From positions 79,525,931-79,589,930 of the forward strand of contig NC_090982.1 in assembly GCF_040807025.1 (NCBI RefSeq): a stretch of 64,000 bases of DNA, read 5' to 3'. The translations under genes were made by a program, and so were the position numbers. This document shows positions 12,266-25,300 of this stretch, one piece after another (positions within the stretch are counted from its first letter, which is position 1; each line of letters opens with the position of its first letter). Source of the DNA: Struthio camelus (taxonomy: Eukaryota > Chordata > Aves > Struthioniformes > Struthionidae). The notes beneath the pieces are model-generated. The model worked only from the letters and a program-made list of their open reading frames with translations. It was not told the origin of the DNA and searched no databases.

Positions 12266-12556
12266 AATGGATTGGGTGTCTATGCCTTTGCTTAATATGA
12301 GATGATTTGTAACACTGCTAATTTTTCTGTCATGTAGGACTTGTGCTGGGAAATTACTTGAGCCAAAAAAAAAGAGCAAGGAAAATGCCCTTGTTCGAGC
12401 AACACCAAGAGACTGATTTTCAACTTTTGTGGATTTCTCTGAGTAAAGACTTTTCACTTAAGAATCAATAGGTCAGAAATGACCAGGGAACCGTGCAGAT
12501 CCACAATATCTGACCCCACTCTCCTGTTTCCCAATAACCCCCCTGGATAAGAGGCA

Positions 12557-13393
12557 TCAAAGGGGCTCGAGCACAGGAGCAGGGGCGTGAGTGAAGGTGA
12601 CGGGGGCTTGGCTGAGGCCAGGACAAACCTCCATCCCTGCTGCAACGCCTGTCATGCTCCTTGGGGCCCTGAGGAGAAAGCCATGGCTTGGCCCCAGAGC
12701 TGTCTGGGCAGCATCCGAAGGGATTTGTGCATGTCTGCAAGGAATCTGTGGCATCTCCTCCTCACTGTGATAGCAGGAGTTTATCAGGGATTTCCTTTGG
12801 ATGCCTTCACGTCCGCACTGGCAGCAGCTCTCTAGGCTGTGACGGCCTTCCCAGCCTTCTGCTTCCTGGCTTTTCTCAGTCGCTCCCTCTTGGTCCCCCC
12901 TATAATCCCTGCCTGCCCTTTTGGGGTGCCTGACATGGGAGCTGAGCCGAAATCCATCCTGCTCTGCGGGTTCTGCCTTTCGGCTGTGCCTACCTTCTGG
13001 TGTTACCGTCCTGTTCCTGTCAGCTGGGACTGACCTCTTGCTGTCTTTGGACCTGTTACCCCTGTGGAGGACAGCACTCCTACACATTTGCAACCGCAGT
13101 TCACCGACATAACGCGGGACAGGCATGGGCTCCTCACTGACACTCAGCCCCACCGTGGGGACACAGTGCACTTGGTGTGGGTAGCGCAGAGCGTGGCAGC
13201 AAGGCAGCTGCCACCGCCTCCACTCTGCACACCACCTTCCTCTGGAGCTGCAGAGCACACTCATGCCTTGGCACTTCCCTTCGAGGTCCTGCTGTCCGAT
13301 ACGAACTGTGGGTGGCCTGGGAGATACCACTGAGCTGACACCTACCCTCCAAGAAGGGAGATTTTTCACAGAGCGCCCTACAAACTTCCTCAC
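12557..13393 (-). other. long unexplained open reading frame (278 codons)
   Basis: The longest open frame in the window outside CR1. The region is locally GC-rich, with shorter open frames on the plus strand too, so low stop density may explain it. The predicted product is basic and Cys-containing, with a Glu/Lys/Arg-rich middle, and resembles no family I know. The first codon is GTG, not ATG. No splice or polyadenylation context was identified. I would not annotate it as a gene. Confidence 0.2.
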
Positions 13394-13901
13394 TTCCCTG
13401 GCCTTGTCTTTAATCTGCTTTCTTTTTGAATAAATGGCGTGGGCTTTAAAAATAGATGGATAAACTCCTATCTACTCAAGGCAGAGGCCCATGTATGCAC
13501 CTCTTTCATGTGGAGATAATAAGAAATAACCTCTGCAATACTCATTGCAGACATTAGTCACACTGGCCACTGGATGATGTTTGGGCACCCAGGTAGTGGG
13601 TGTCATGTGAACATGTTCGTGTTGATGAGACCTAGGGTTTGGAAGAAATGTAGGGCTATGAAACTACTGCTGGATTTAGTGCTGTCTTCAGAATAGTGTC
13701 TCCTTCTGTTTTCAGACTAATCTTCATTTTCTAATGTAACTCTCTTCTAATTTAATTCTCCTATAATTCTCAGCTCTTCCAAGTTGAGGGTAACCAAGCT
13801 ACAAACGGTTTTATTTTCATGCTAAGCATCTATAACATATGGTTATAATACAGTTATATATATGTCAAATATATACATATAAAATTATGTACAAAACAAA
13901 T

Positions 13902-13940
13902 AATACAATACAATACAATACAATACAATACAATACAATA
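13902..13940. repeat. (AATAC)n microsatellite
   Basis: About eight uninterrupted AATAC units, followed by decayed AATAT units and preceded by an AT-rich stretch. Confidence 0.95.
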
Positions 13941-15284
13941 TAATATAATGTAATATAACCTTTGGTGGTAATGACCAGAAGTTACCTTTATCTGAAGGTG
14001 AGGGGTTCTGTGAAATGCTTTTGTGTGTATATCAACCCAACATTGCTCCCAATAGGGTAAAATCAGAACTGACATTCACTGATTATGCATATAGGTATTG
14101 ATTTGCTTCACCAATTGATTCCTGACCCCACAAAATATCTTTATCACAACTGGGAGTGAAGACGTCCACCTACGGGTTTTGGATTGCCCCTAGAAGGGTT
14201 TATAGGTGTATCTTGTGTGAGTGGCATGAACGGATGTGGCCTGTCCTTAAAAATCTGTTCTCTGTGAAGGAGAGTTGTGTTGACTACTGAACCAACCTTG
14301 CTCCAGCAATGCAGAGGGAATAAACATGACTGTATTTGTGACATGGGCCACTGCTTTGCTTTTGCTCTTTTGCTCTTTTAACACAGGCTAATGCTCTTTT
14401 GGTGCTGCTTAGAGGGATGCCAGGCTGGCAGGTCCTTGCAAGCTGTCTTGAACTGCAACATTTGGGGGAGGGATGAGGTGGAAAAGAGAATATGAAATAC
14501 AAGGAGTTTTTTTGGTTGCCTTATCTGTAGGAGTAATAACCCCATTGTGTCCTGAGGGGAGGACACAGCCATGCTCTTCTGATCACATTTCTCAGATTGG
14601 GGGTCAGAGACAGGGAAATGTTCAGATGAGGGTTCTGGATGCATCAGACCCTGTAATTTCAGGGCCTCATTCAAACAATCAGGTGCCTCTGTCCTGGCCT
14701 GCAATTTTTCCCTTTTAATCTCTCCATTTCAGAGTGCTGGTGTTCATACTCCTCCAGGAAAAATCTGGCTCCTCTTATCTCTAGGGTGATGCTGCCCTGT
14801 GAGTCTTGTGGTTTCCCTGACTTTTGCCTTATCTGTGGATTGAAAACAGACCTGAGCAGGAGACTCAAAGCTCAGCAGGAAAGTTTGCCCTGTCAAAGCC
14901 TGCTGCTCTCTCCGCAGGGCTGGTGGAGCACCTCTGCAGCAGTTTTCAAGGGCAGGTACAAGGACGCTCCATTTGGCCCTCCTGAACATACGGGCAGCCA
15001 TCACACATTGTGGGAGCTTGGCTGCAGGGACAGTGGCCAGAGCAAGATGGATAAAAGGGCCTGGCACTGATTAGATCAGGGGAATAAAGAACTCATGTAT
15101 GTGTGCGTCAGACAAGGGACAGACTGGGAACAGGGGCTGACAGTAGGTAAAGAGGCAGAAGGACATGTTCATCCAGCAAGGAGCTGGGGAACAGGTTTGA
15201 TTTGTACTGTCATCACAAAGTCTGTTTTATGGAGGAGTGTTGTGTGAGAGTTTTTGATTCTGGAGGCAATAAATAGAAGGCAAG

Positions 15285-15425
15285 CATGGGCTGGATTTAG
15301 GAGTCTGAGACCCAGGATGAAATCCCAAGGGTGCCCAAGTCTCCTGTGATCCTCACCAAGACCTTAAGTATCCTTCTACCTCAGTTTCTCCCTCTCTGTA
15401 AAATGCACTATATGCATGAATGGGG
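15285..15425 (+). mobile_element. MIR-like SINE relic
   Basis: CTACCTCAGTTTCTCCCTCT followed by CTGTAAAATGCACTATATG matches the MIR core 'cctcagtttcctcatctgtaaaatgg'. The upstream part follows the expected order loosely. Confidence 0.45.
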
Positions 15426-18400
15426 GAGGCTTTCAACTTTACTGGGTCAAGAGTTTTGTACAGATTGAAACCGGTGAGGTACCTCAAAAATCATCACAGC
15501 GAATGACCCAGTTCTGTCCAAAAAGCTAAGAGGAGCAGCAGCTGCCTGGATGGTAAAGCCATGAGATGAGGGATGCCCTGTGTGTATGTGGCCCTGGAAA
15601 AGCAGATGGGGAGAAGGGAGAGAAGGGCAAAGGAAGAAGGCTGCAGCTCTAGCAGTGTGCTCGTATGGTTTACCCCCATCCCAGTAAATAACTGGTCTGG
15701 GGATTTCTGCAACCACAAGCAACGGAGTCCCCTCTTGATTCTAGCCTTCCTCAAAAGTCTTTGCTCTGCCAGTCCCTGAGGTTCAAAGTGGTTTGTGTGA
15801 GAAGCTCAGGGTTACATCCCTGGTAGAGAAATGCAGCCACAGCTGATGAACGCACTGCAATTCCTTCTAGCCTTACACAGTGGGAGCCGGAAGCACTTGG
15901 GACACAACACTGAAGCTTGTTCTGGGGGACTGAGGTGCAGGCAAGAGAGGGCGCATGAGCTAAGACACCTTCCTGAAGCGAGTCTTGCTGTGAAGTCTGC
16001 AAGGAGAGCAAACATTACAGCTCATCTTAAGCACCCTAGATTCTTCCCTTAGAGTGACGCCAGCACACACCCTGGGAGATGCCGACAGAATCCCATGCTT
16101 TTGCAGTAGCCTTTCCCACGCAGCTGCTGAAGTCTAGAAGGACATTTACAAGGTGCAAACTCCCAGCCTGCACAAGAGACAATGGGGTAAGTCTCCTCGA
16201 AAACAGGCTGTGACCAACAAGTGCCCACTTTCTCCCAAGGAGCACCCCTAATTCCACCTCCAGGTGCTCCACCCCCTCCTCTGTTCAGGCATCCGGGGCC
16301 CCTTCCATCTTGGCAATGGGCGTCAAGGTGGCAGTAGGAGAGCAGAGGAGCAGAGAAGGGAGCAAGTTGCAGGAGAAGACAAAGGCTCAGCTTACAGGTA
16401 GCAGTGAGGGATGGGGAAAGGATGGGAAGAGAGGCAGGGTGGAGGCAGGAGTGCACATGGAGGGTACGGGGGTATGGTTGTCCCTACTTGGTGGTGGGGT
16501 AGGCAGGGACAGGGGGTTGCGGGCAGGGCTGGGGGAGAAACCAGGTGTCCTGGACACCCAGTTCTTCACTCTGTCACCCAACAATGACACCAGCCCCATG
16601 TTCTAATGGGCACCTGCAGTGCCCACAGGGGCCCCCATGTGTCCTATGGGGAGACCGACCCCTTGTGACCCCTTCCTAGACAGCTCTGAAACCATGCTCT
16701 ACTTTTAACAAGCAATAAAAGCCATGTAATTCTCCTCATGCTGACACTGCTGCTTCAGGGATTACCTAACATTGAGATAGCTTTAGCAATCTGGGGCAGG
16801 GAGGCTCTGACTCCCCCCCCCCACCCCCCACCTATGCCCTCCGTGAGTGAAACAGAGGGTTGCAGACTGCAAGAGACTCCCATCTTCATATCACCGCACA
16901 CGTCTGATAGACCCTTCCAAACTCGCTTCTGCCTGACTAGGTAAGAGCTAGCCTCATTTTACAGAAAAGGGATCTATAACAGTGTGTAGAAAATGAGTAT
17001 GAATTGTAGGGGGCCTGCACATATTGCTTCTCAGGTGGGAGGCAGAAACCTTAGCATCTCTTTCTATCAGCTCTCAGCTGAGATGCGGAAGGCTGTAACT
17101 GGAAGAGGCACTGTGAAGTGGGTTGCGTTGACAGGGGAAGTGGATGGTGCAGTTCTCTACGGCCCTTCCCGATTCTGATGGCCTCCAGCGTTTCATTGGT
17201 GTGCCCAGTGCAGAAGGGACAGGTGTGCTGATGGGATGTTTGGATGTTTGGCCAGCTTCGAGGCAAGGGGTGATGACATTCAGGATGATCTGAAAGGCCT
17301 TGGAGACTGGTGTCCTAGGAATGGGAAGGTACGTAATAGTACAGAGAGCAAAGGCATCTGCTTAGAGACAAATATCAGGTGCATCTGCTACTTGCTCAGT
17401 GCTTGACAGCTGTAAATGAGAGGAGAAAGACAAAATTAATGTGAGACAGTGTGATGCAGATGTATAGGATTTATCAAGTGATGTTCGTCCTAGACAGTTA
17501 AGGTCATATCAGAGCTGTTGCATGAGTCTCTGTGAGACCTGGACATGCAGATGATGACTGCAGAGGAGAAGGGAGCTAAGGCAGCTTTAACCCTCCTGTT
17601 AGCACAATCTGAGTGATCCCTGGTCAGGAAATGTGACCATGGACATGCGGCTCAGCAGCCCTTTCCTGCTGGGATCAGCGTCTGGCCTTGCTTCCCAAAG
17701 GAGCACGGGGATGTCTTGGTGCCAGGAGTAATCTCGTGTTCATTTAGTCTGAGGATGGAGCAAGCTGTCCTCATCCCACAGTGAGGAGCTCCTCTGCTGT
17801 GCTGTTTGTTAATGCTCCTTTCAGCCTCTAGTAAAAAGTTAATGTTCTACCAGCAGGACTGAAGCTAATGGAGTGGCAACATTCCAGCTGTTGATTAGCA
17901 CAAATAAGAGAAAAATGAACTCCTGGGTGAGGAGGAAACACGTGCGCTGTCAAATTGAAACAGAGAAGTTATTGCTCACAGAAGCGCGACTCCCCTGGAG
18001 TCCGCAGGACCTCAGCCTTCCCAGTGCTGCCCTGGTGGGACCTGCGGGAGCTATTTCCCTAGCTCTTCTGTATGATATATGTCAACACCAACACTGTTAG
18101 TGGGGCTTCACTGAGCCAAAACCTCAGACCTTTATTACTAGCTCTGACAGCACACTTGTCTTCTTAGGGAAGAAAATGGATTTGGTTTAGCAGGTCTTTG
18201 CTTCACGGGTAGTGGAAAACATGGCAAAATCTTTGTAGGATCAACGCTGAGTGACGTTTCCGTATGTGAGCAAGTCAAAGTAAACACTGGAGATGGCACA
18301 GAGCTAAACGTGAGCAGCTAATGCTGTTCTAACAAGACCTACCTTGTCTGCAGGACCACGTGGAACATCATTTCTGCTGAAAATTAAAGAATGCCTGTGT

Positions 18401-21400
18401 ATGTGGAGTGGTGAGGGTGTTCTGTGGTCTTCCATCCTGTCAGTGTGAGTTATATCACTGACTTCAGTAGTGACATGTACCAGCCTGGACTGAGCTTGTC
18501 TCCTGCTAACATACAGCTTTGCATAGCTGTTAGAGTGTTTGAGCGAGCAGTTTTCCTAATGGGCTAAGCTTGGGAGATGACTGATGACACCTAATTCCTA
18601 ACTTTAAGTGGGGGATTTTTGTGTGTCTGGCTTGTCCAATTCCTGAGATGATTGTTTGTGGTGCGAAGGATTTCCTGGGATGTTTTTCGTGTTCAGTCAG
18701 GAAGCACTCTGTTCCCCTCTATATGTGAAAAGCTAAATACGAACTCCAAAGTAACCCAAAGTGATAAAGTCTGGGAGCAACAGGGGCTCTTTTTATCCAG
18801 AAAGACTGGACATGCTTTGGGAGCCTGGAAGTGATTACTCTGAGAAAACACAAAACTTTTCTTGGATGATCATTTAAAGATTAAATGTGTGTCCCCTGGA
18901 AAATCTTATCCGATAGCATCTGTAAGAAATGAGTTAATGACTGTGATGAGGTAATGCTGGCACATAAACAAAGAGGTTTGAGAATGTGCTTGACTGGAAA
19001 TTAGAAGAAAGTTTCTAATCTCCAGAGCAGCAAGTTCTACTAACAGACTTCCACCAGAAGGAGTAGGGGCGCTTACTCATAAAATGGAGAGGGGTCAGCT
19101 CATGAGGGATGGTGTGATGTGGCTGCTTGTGTTAGTAGGAGACTCTGTTTGGTGACCCCAGAGAGCCTCATCAGCCTTACAGATATGTGAAACCATCCAA
19201 GAGGTATGAACATGTGATGCTGGGCGACCAGCAGATCTTCGATCTCCAGCCCTTGGCTGACTCAGATGGCTGTTTGTGCTCATTCATGATCATTACACTT
19301 GGATGTAGATAGTAAGGGCAGTCCAGCTCACCTGGCATCGGATCCCTGCTGTGTAGGTGTGCCTGTTGGAGCTGATCACTTCATGCCCCTAGTGGTGACA
19401 CTGGAGGGAAACTGCCAGCTGCAGGAGTGACTCACAAGACTGGCCTCAGATGCCTATTTTAGGTGGGGACGAATCACCCTATGGAGCTGCCTATTTCTCT
19501 TTGTTGATCATAAAGAAAGTGCAGGGTGACAGGCTCAGACTTAAACACTTTGGTTTTGCATGCTGTTAGAGCAGAGGTACTCTGCCCTACAGGAGTCAGA
19601 GAAAGGTATTTGTTTTGTTACGCTCCTTTGCAGATTGCCTTTCTTTAATGCACAAAATGACCAGAAGAACCCTCAAAATAAAGGAGTCAGACATTTTTCA
19701 GCAGCCAGCACAGGATCTTGTCTAAGCAGTTTTAAGGGGGAAATTAATGTCTCAGTGCCACCTTGTGGAACCATCTATGTAAGAGGACAGACAGTGGCGA
19801 GAAGTGCATCCAGTGCCATACTCCTCAAACTGAGATTCACGGGGCCGTCCTAAACAGTCTGGTGCTGGACCACGGGCTGCATTATGCTGTAAGCGCGAAG
19901 GCACCACTCTTGATCCCTTCAGCTGACCCAACGCTCCACGTGTGCCCCTTGGCCCAGGATCAAACTCCTTTTCTGCCTGATTGTCTACAAGAAAAAGATA
20001 CTGGGAAAGGCTACCCTAGAAGCACGTTACAGTTTTAGGGCACTTGGTGATTTCGGTAATCGTGCTTCAAATGTAATGATTAAATCAAAGATTTCCACTG
20101 GAACCTGCGATCTCCTTCTTGCCTAAGATGAGCGCAGGTCCGCAGGAGCCCAGCACTCCTGGAAAATGCCTGTCCACTTCTCAGTCCAAATTAGAATATA
20201 TAGGTACCTATAGTTATGTTCAAAAATGGTACAAAACCTGTCAGAGACAATGCAGCTGCTTTCTTGTTTGTAAAATGAAGGCGTCTACTTGAAAGGCCCC
20301 TTGAGATCTAGGAATGAAAACCAAAGTTGTAGGTCCAGATATGGGGTGTACAGACTGATTCACACTCACATTCGTCTCAGAAATGCTGTGTGAACTCCAA
20401 TACACACTGATGCCAGGACTTCAGCTTTACATCTCAGCTGGAAACTACCACGTGCAGAAGAAACTCCAGGCTCCCCTCACTGCCCTGGATTGGCACTCCC
20501 AGGTTCACATTTGTGTGCGCCACTAATAAATGTTTGCATGGCAGAGAATCAAGTGACCTGGAAGGATCTATTTGTCCCTTTTTCTGTGACACACTATGGC
20601 TCACAACCCCATAGGAGAAAAAGCTTTCTAAGTAGGAAGGTACTGTAGGAGCACCCTTTCCAGCAATGTGATCATCATCCCTCATGATTAAATGATATCC
20701 CAGACAGCCTAGTAATTTACTGTATATTTAGCCAGACAGTTCAATGAGATCAATAACTAATTTGTTGCTGGAGGAGGGCTTGTCCCAGTCCATAAAAACC
20801 TTCCTTGCTGCAATGTAGAAAATCATCTATGGAGAAGAGAGGAGAAATAGCTTCCTAGGTTCTTCCACAGAGTTGCACAATGTCCTGCGGGTGAGAGAAA
20901 AGTTCATGAACTTTTGCAAAGCAGTAGGACAGCGTGAGGCATCACCAGAGACAGAGTTAGCAGAACACTATGTCCCAATCCATGAAGCTGCTTGTGCCTC
21001 TTCCGGAGCTGTGTGTCACATCCCCTTCAGACAGATACTTAGAAACCGCAGCAGGGTTAGACGAAAGTGAAGAAAAGCAGCAAAGAACTGGACAAGGCTC
21101 ATGGAAAAAGGTCCCTGAGAGCTCAGTGGGTTTAATAGATTGTAGTTGAACAAAGAGTGATTGAAAAGGTATTAAAAAATTTCTACAGTGGTGGGGTAAG
21201 AGCATTATTGCAGGTGGTAGGCAGGAAGATAAACAGAGGGAATCAGAAGGTTGAGATTTTACTGTTCAGTGTGGGAGAGTGAGGGCTCTGCTCTGGTACC
21301 CAGGTGAGAGCAAAGACATCCATCTCTTATTTCTGGGATCCAGGTGTGAAGCTGTGTTTATTCCTTACACTAATTCCCTGTTCCTGCCATAACTACATGC

Positions 21401-22297
21401 TGGCATTATGCCATGCAAGCACTGCGCTCTGCAAACTACACAGTTGTTAGCTTTTCTCTAGGGATCATCACCAGAGACAGGTCTCTCCTGGTGCCACATG
21501 AGAGGACAGGAGGGAGGGTGTGGTGAGGAGGCTCTGCACTAGCATGACTAGAGCTGTGCACACGGGGTGCAGTCAGTGTGTCCAGCTGCATGGTGCAGCA
21601 GGACCCAGAGCAACAGAGAACCGGGCAGAGCATTTCTGGCAGCCTTGCTGTGGCTGAAGAAAAGAGTCCCGGCTGCTGAACTAAGGAAACACAACCTGCA
21701 GAACTGTCTTGGGAGATCAAATGTTCAACCTGTAGCAACTCTACAGCCATTCTCTGCTTCCTGACCATGGACAGTGGTGTATACTTGCTCCAGACAGAGC
21801 ATCCTCACTGCCCGCTAAGCATGAGCAAGATAGTCCTTCAAAGTGCAGGCAAACAGTCCTAATCCCACTCATTAAAGGAGAACGGCACCAAGCCACCAGC
21901 CAGCAGGTTACAATGCAGAGCACAGACAAAATTCCTATTTATTGTCTGTGCCTGTGGAAAAGGTTATGGAGAATGAGGTACTTTAATAACACAGTGAGGC
22001 TGTTTACAGCTCCATCTCTCTGGAGACACACTGCTCCTGGGCAGAGGTGCAGAGCTTGCAAGGCACTGGCAGCAGAAATGTTGCATCTTCACCATTCAGA
22101 TTTAAACGGATGGCAGATGAGAGAGACTTTAAAGCTGGCTGCTATTTTATTGGCTTGTTCATCTTTAACCAAATGAGTGAAGGTGTCTGAGGGTGAAAGG
22201 AGGTTGCCAAGTTTCAAAGGGTAACTTAGCTCAGCGCAATGAAGTCTGCTCTCACAACAGGAGCTCCCGCAGCTGCACGCTGGAGCCGGAGAGCAGA

Positions 22298-22387
22298 ATG
22301 CTGGAGAAAATTCAGAAGGCGCTCACAGTTCATAACAGAACCATCAGGGAGCTACTGGCAGAAGCACTGGGGATGTTCATCCTGATG
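22298..22387 (+). CDS. AQP7: AQP7 coding exon 1
   Basis: Thirty codons from the ATG to the donor GTAAGG, ending in phase 0. The exon encodes the cytosolic N-terminus and the start of transmembrane helix 1 (REFLAE-like REL-LAE followed by a hydrophobic run). The frame is open upstream of the ATG, so an earlier start or a spliced 5' leader cannot be excluded. The ATG was chosen because A lies at -3 and the family's N-terminal amphipathic segment begins there. Confidence 0.85.
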
Positions 22388-25300
22388 GTAAGGAGGAGAT
22401 GGGCCCAGATGTGCATGTCTGTGTATGTGTGTGTGTGGGGGGGTGAGAATGTAAATATTTGCAGCAGCAGTCTGTAAGTGCAGTGGTTTCCTGCCACATC
22501 CTCAGCGTTGCTCATCAGCTGGTTATTACTGCTTAACCCTCTCCTCTGGTCCCATGGCAGCTTTGCATCAGGGTAGACAATCTGTTGAAAACCTTCCGGA
22601 GGAAAAAGGCAATGCAAGTGGTAGGTGGGGCACTGAGAGAAGGTGAAACACGTCGGGATGAACAGGCTGTTCCAGTTCTCTTCTAGGAAAAAAGAAAGAT
22701 GAGACTCTGAATGAAAACAAACAGCGGTGTCTGGTCAGATAGGACAACACAATGCTTGTGACAAACCCCCTTAAACTCACAGGCAGCTAATTGGTGCTCT
22801 TCTCCCTGTGGTACTGAAGGGGATCGTGCAGGCTGAGCAGCTACCACTCATGCCTACCTGAGATCCTGCGCAGGATTCAGAAGAGCAGCGGGCAGATCCT
22901 CAGCTCTTTTGCCACTGACAGTCTCTGTGAAACGAGAACAGCGTTCATTCATTTTCCTGTTGGGGTTGCCAGGGTAATTAACGCTTGTGAAACTCTCTGG
23001 AGCCACAACCCACCATTAGGAAACATAATTGCCAGGTGTAAAGCATGCCAGGAATTTGTCTTCAGTTGTCTTATGCTGGCAAATGAATAGCATTTATCTC
23101 AAATCATACAAAAACTCTTCCCTTGCCTGAGAGATCTCTTGCCCGTGAAGTGAAGTGGTTTTGCGCTTCCAGGCTGCTTCAGAGGTTTTTGGGGGAGAGG
23201 GCAAGGAAGGCAGGGGTGACTGCTTTGCAGTCAGAATTGAGCACTGGTATTGGTGCAGTGCCCTGCTGGGATCAGAGCCTCAGCGTGTTAACCCATCACA
23301 ACAAAACGAGATCTTCTCTCTGAAAAGGTCCAGTAATTGCCATTGCTAATTTATTATACCTGGACATAGCCTGTAAGCAACTCTGGGCAGAGAGAGGCAG
23401 TTTAGTTCGGACAGAGGCTGCCACAGAAGGGCTGAGGATTGCTCAAATAATTTATACTTGGAGATTTCCATAAGCATGGGGACCTTTTGACATAGCTGTC
23501 TGCACAGACAAAGGTGCTTTTTTCAAGGACAATAACCGCATGTGCAAAGGATACTTGCATTTTATCACATCATCTTGCGTATATAGTCCCTTGAAATCCA
23601 TTCCTACTGCACAAGTCGTTCTACACACATTGGACATCAGAGTAGAGACATCTGTGACTCCTCAGCAGGAGCTAAGTAAATATTTTTCCTTTTCCATCAC
23701 CTTTGTTTCTGGTGGCAAAACTTCCTGGCTGATAAAGAACAACTTCAGGGGAGTGCTGCCAGGGTAGCAGCCCAAGGAGGATTCTGAAGAATTCTTGTCT
23801 TTGTGCCCAGGACTCTGACAGTTCAAGAGAGAGTTTGGGGCCAGCAACTCATGCTGACTCTTCTCTCACTGAGCTCCATGAGATTATAGAGTGGGAGGAA
23901 GGATACGGCACATTAACCAGCCCCATCAACGGTTGGTGGCAAATAACAACCAGCATCCAAAGGTAGCCTCTCTGGCAACCCCCTGCCCCTTGTTGCACCT
24001 GGGAACGTCTTCTCTGCATCTCCAGGACTCGGGCTGTCTGTTATTTGGACAATAGCACCTAGCCAGGACAGGGGCTCCTGTTTCAATAGACAGGCAATGT
24101 TCATAAAGGAGGGAAGCAGGCAGCTGGAGAAAATGGCACTGGGAGTGGGGAGGTAGGAAAAACAAAGGTTATTTGGGGGTCATGAGAATAGAAGAAATCA
24201 CCAGAGGTTTGGCTCTGTGCTGCAAAATAGCTTCTTTGGCCTGTCTCTTACTTTTTTCAGGACAAAAAAGTTTCAATTCGGCTTTAATAGCAGTCCCCTG
24301 CTCTGCTCCCCTTCCTCTGAACTTGCATGCATTCCTGCAAAACTTGTGTCCTTTCTTACATATTTGATTCTCTTGGACCTGCCTTTGGAAAGGCTCAGAA
24401 ATAAGCAGGAAAGAGTTTTGTAAGGGCTTTGCGGATGCTGGAGGACATCCCGGCGAACGCTTTGGGTGGTTTTTGCTGAGGCAAACACTGTGCAGGCTGT
24501 GACCCTATGTGGACCATGCAGCGAGGTCTGAAGAGATGAGAAAGGTGAGAATAGCATCTCTGGGGAAGGGGATTTTGGTGTTTGAAGGGGAAGAGGAAGA
24601 GCAGGTGCATGAGATGAAGCTTGGATCCAGAGACAGCAGTAAAGATCTGAGCCAAAACAGGACAGCCCAAAGCAGAAATATAGGTGCTGCAGAACATTTT
24701 GACTTATTTCTTTGAGGGGTATGTTACCTGGTCCTTGTCTTCCCTGAATAAACACTGGTATAGTTTAAGGTACGGGATACTCTAAGCCCTAAGCAGTTTG
24801 AGAGGCAGAGACCTCAAAAGAAGCGTTGTCATTCTGTAGATTTCTGTGTAAGAGCTGTGAAAATAAATGATTTTTCCAGCCTCTGAGCACATTAAAAGAG
24901 TTAACTATATTTACTTTCAGGACAGAGTAATTTCTTAAATATGTATTTTCCTGCTGGAATGAAGTATTTACATTTCTTTTTATCTTTTTCCTGGTTGCCT
25001 TTTAGTCACTAAAAAAATAATGAAACCGTGGCTGTTTTCAATTCATAAACATATGCATTGAAAGGAAAAGTCAAATCAGAATTTCCTTCATTGTTTTTGG
25101 CCAGAATAAGTTACCAAAATTAGAGTCAAGTTTGGCAAACAGCTTTATCTTGACCAAACTACATTTTTAGACAATAAATTGAAAGAAAAAACAAAAAAAA
25201 AAGAAAAGAAAGAAAAGAAAATAAGAATTTGCCCAGCCTTCATTCCATCCGACTTGGGCTGCTGTCTTTGAGATGTCTGTTGTGACTCTGTTGCTGGGTT

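Larger units (their letters stand above)
13394..22297. other. upstream flank of AQP7, no gene recognised
   Basis: About 8.9 kb with the AATAC microsatellite, one MIR-like relic and only scattered short frames. The AQP7 promoter and any non-coding first exon should lie in its right part, but I could not locate them. Confidence 0.55.

Noticed and set aside
1-22297. Search for AQP3 beside AQP7
   Set aside because: No NPA-type exon or aquaporin-like segment was found upstream on either strand.
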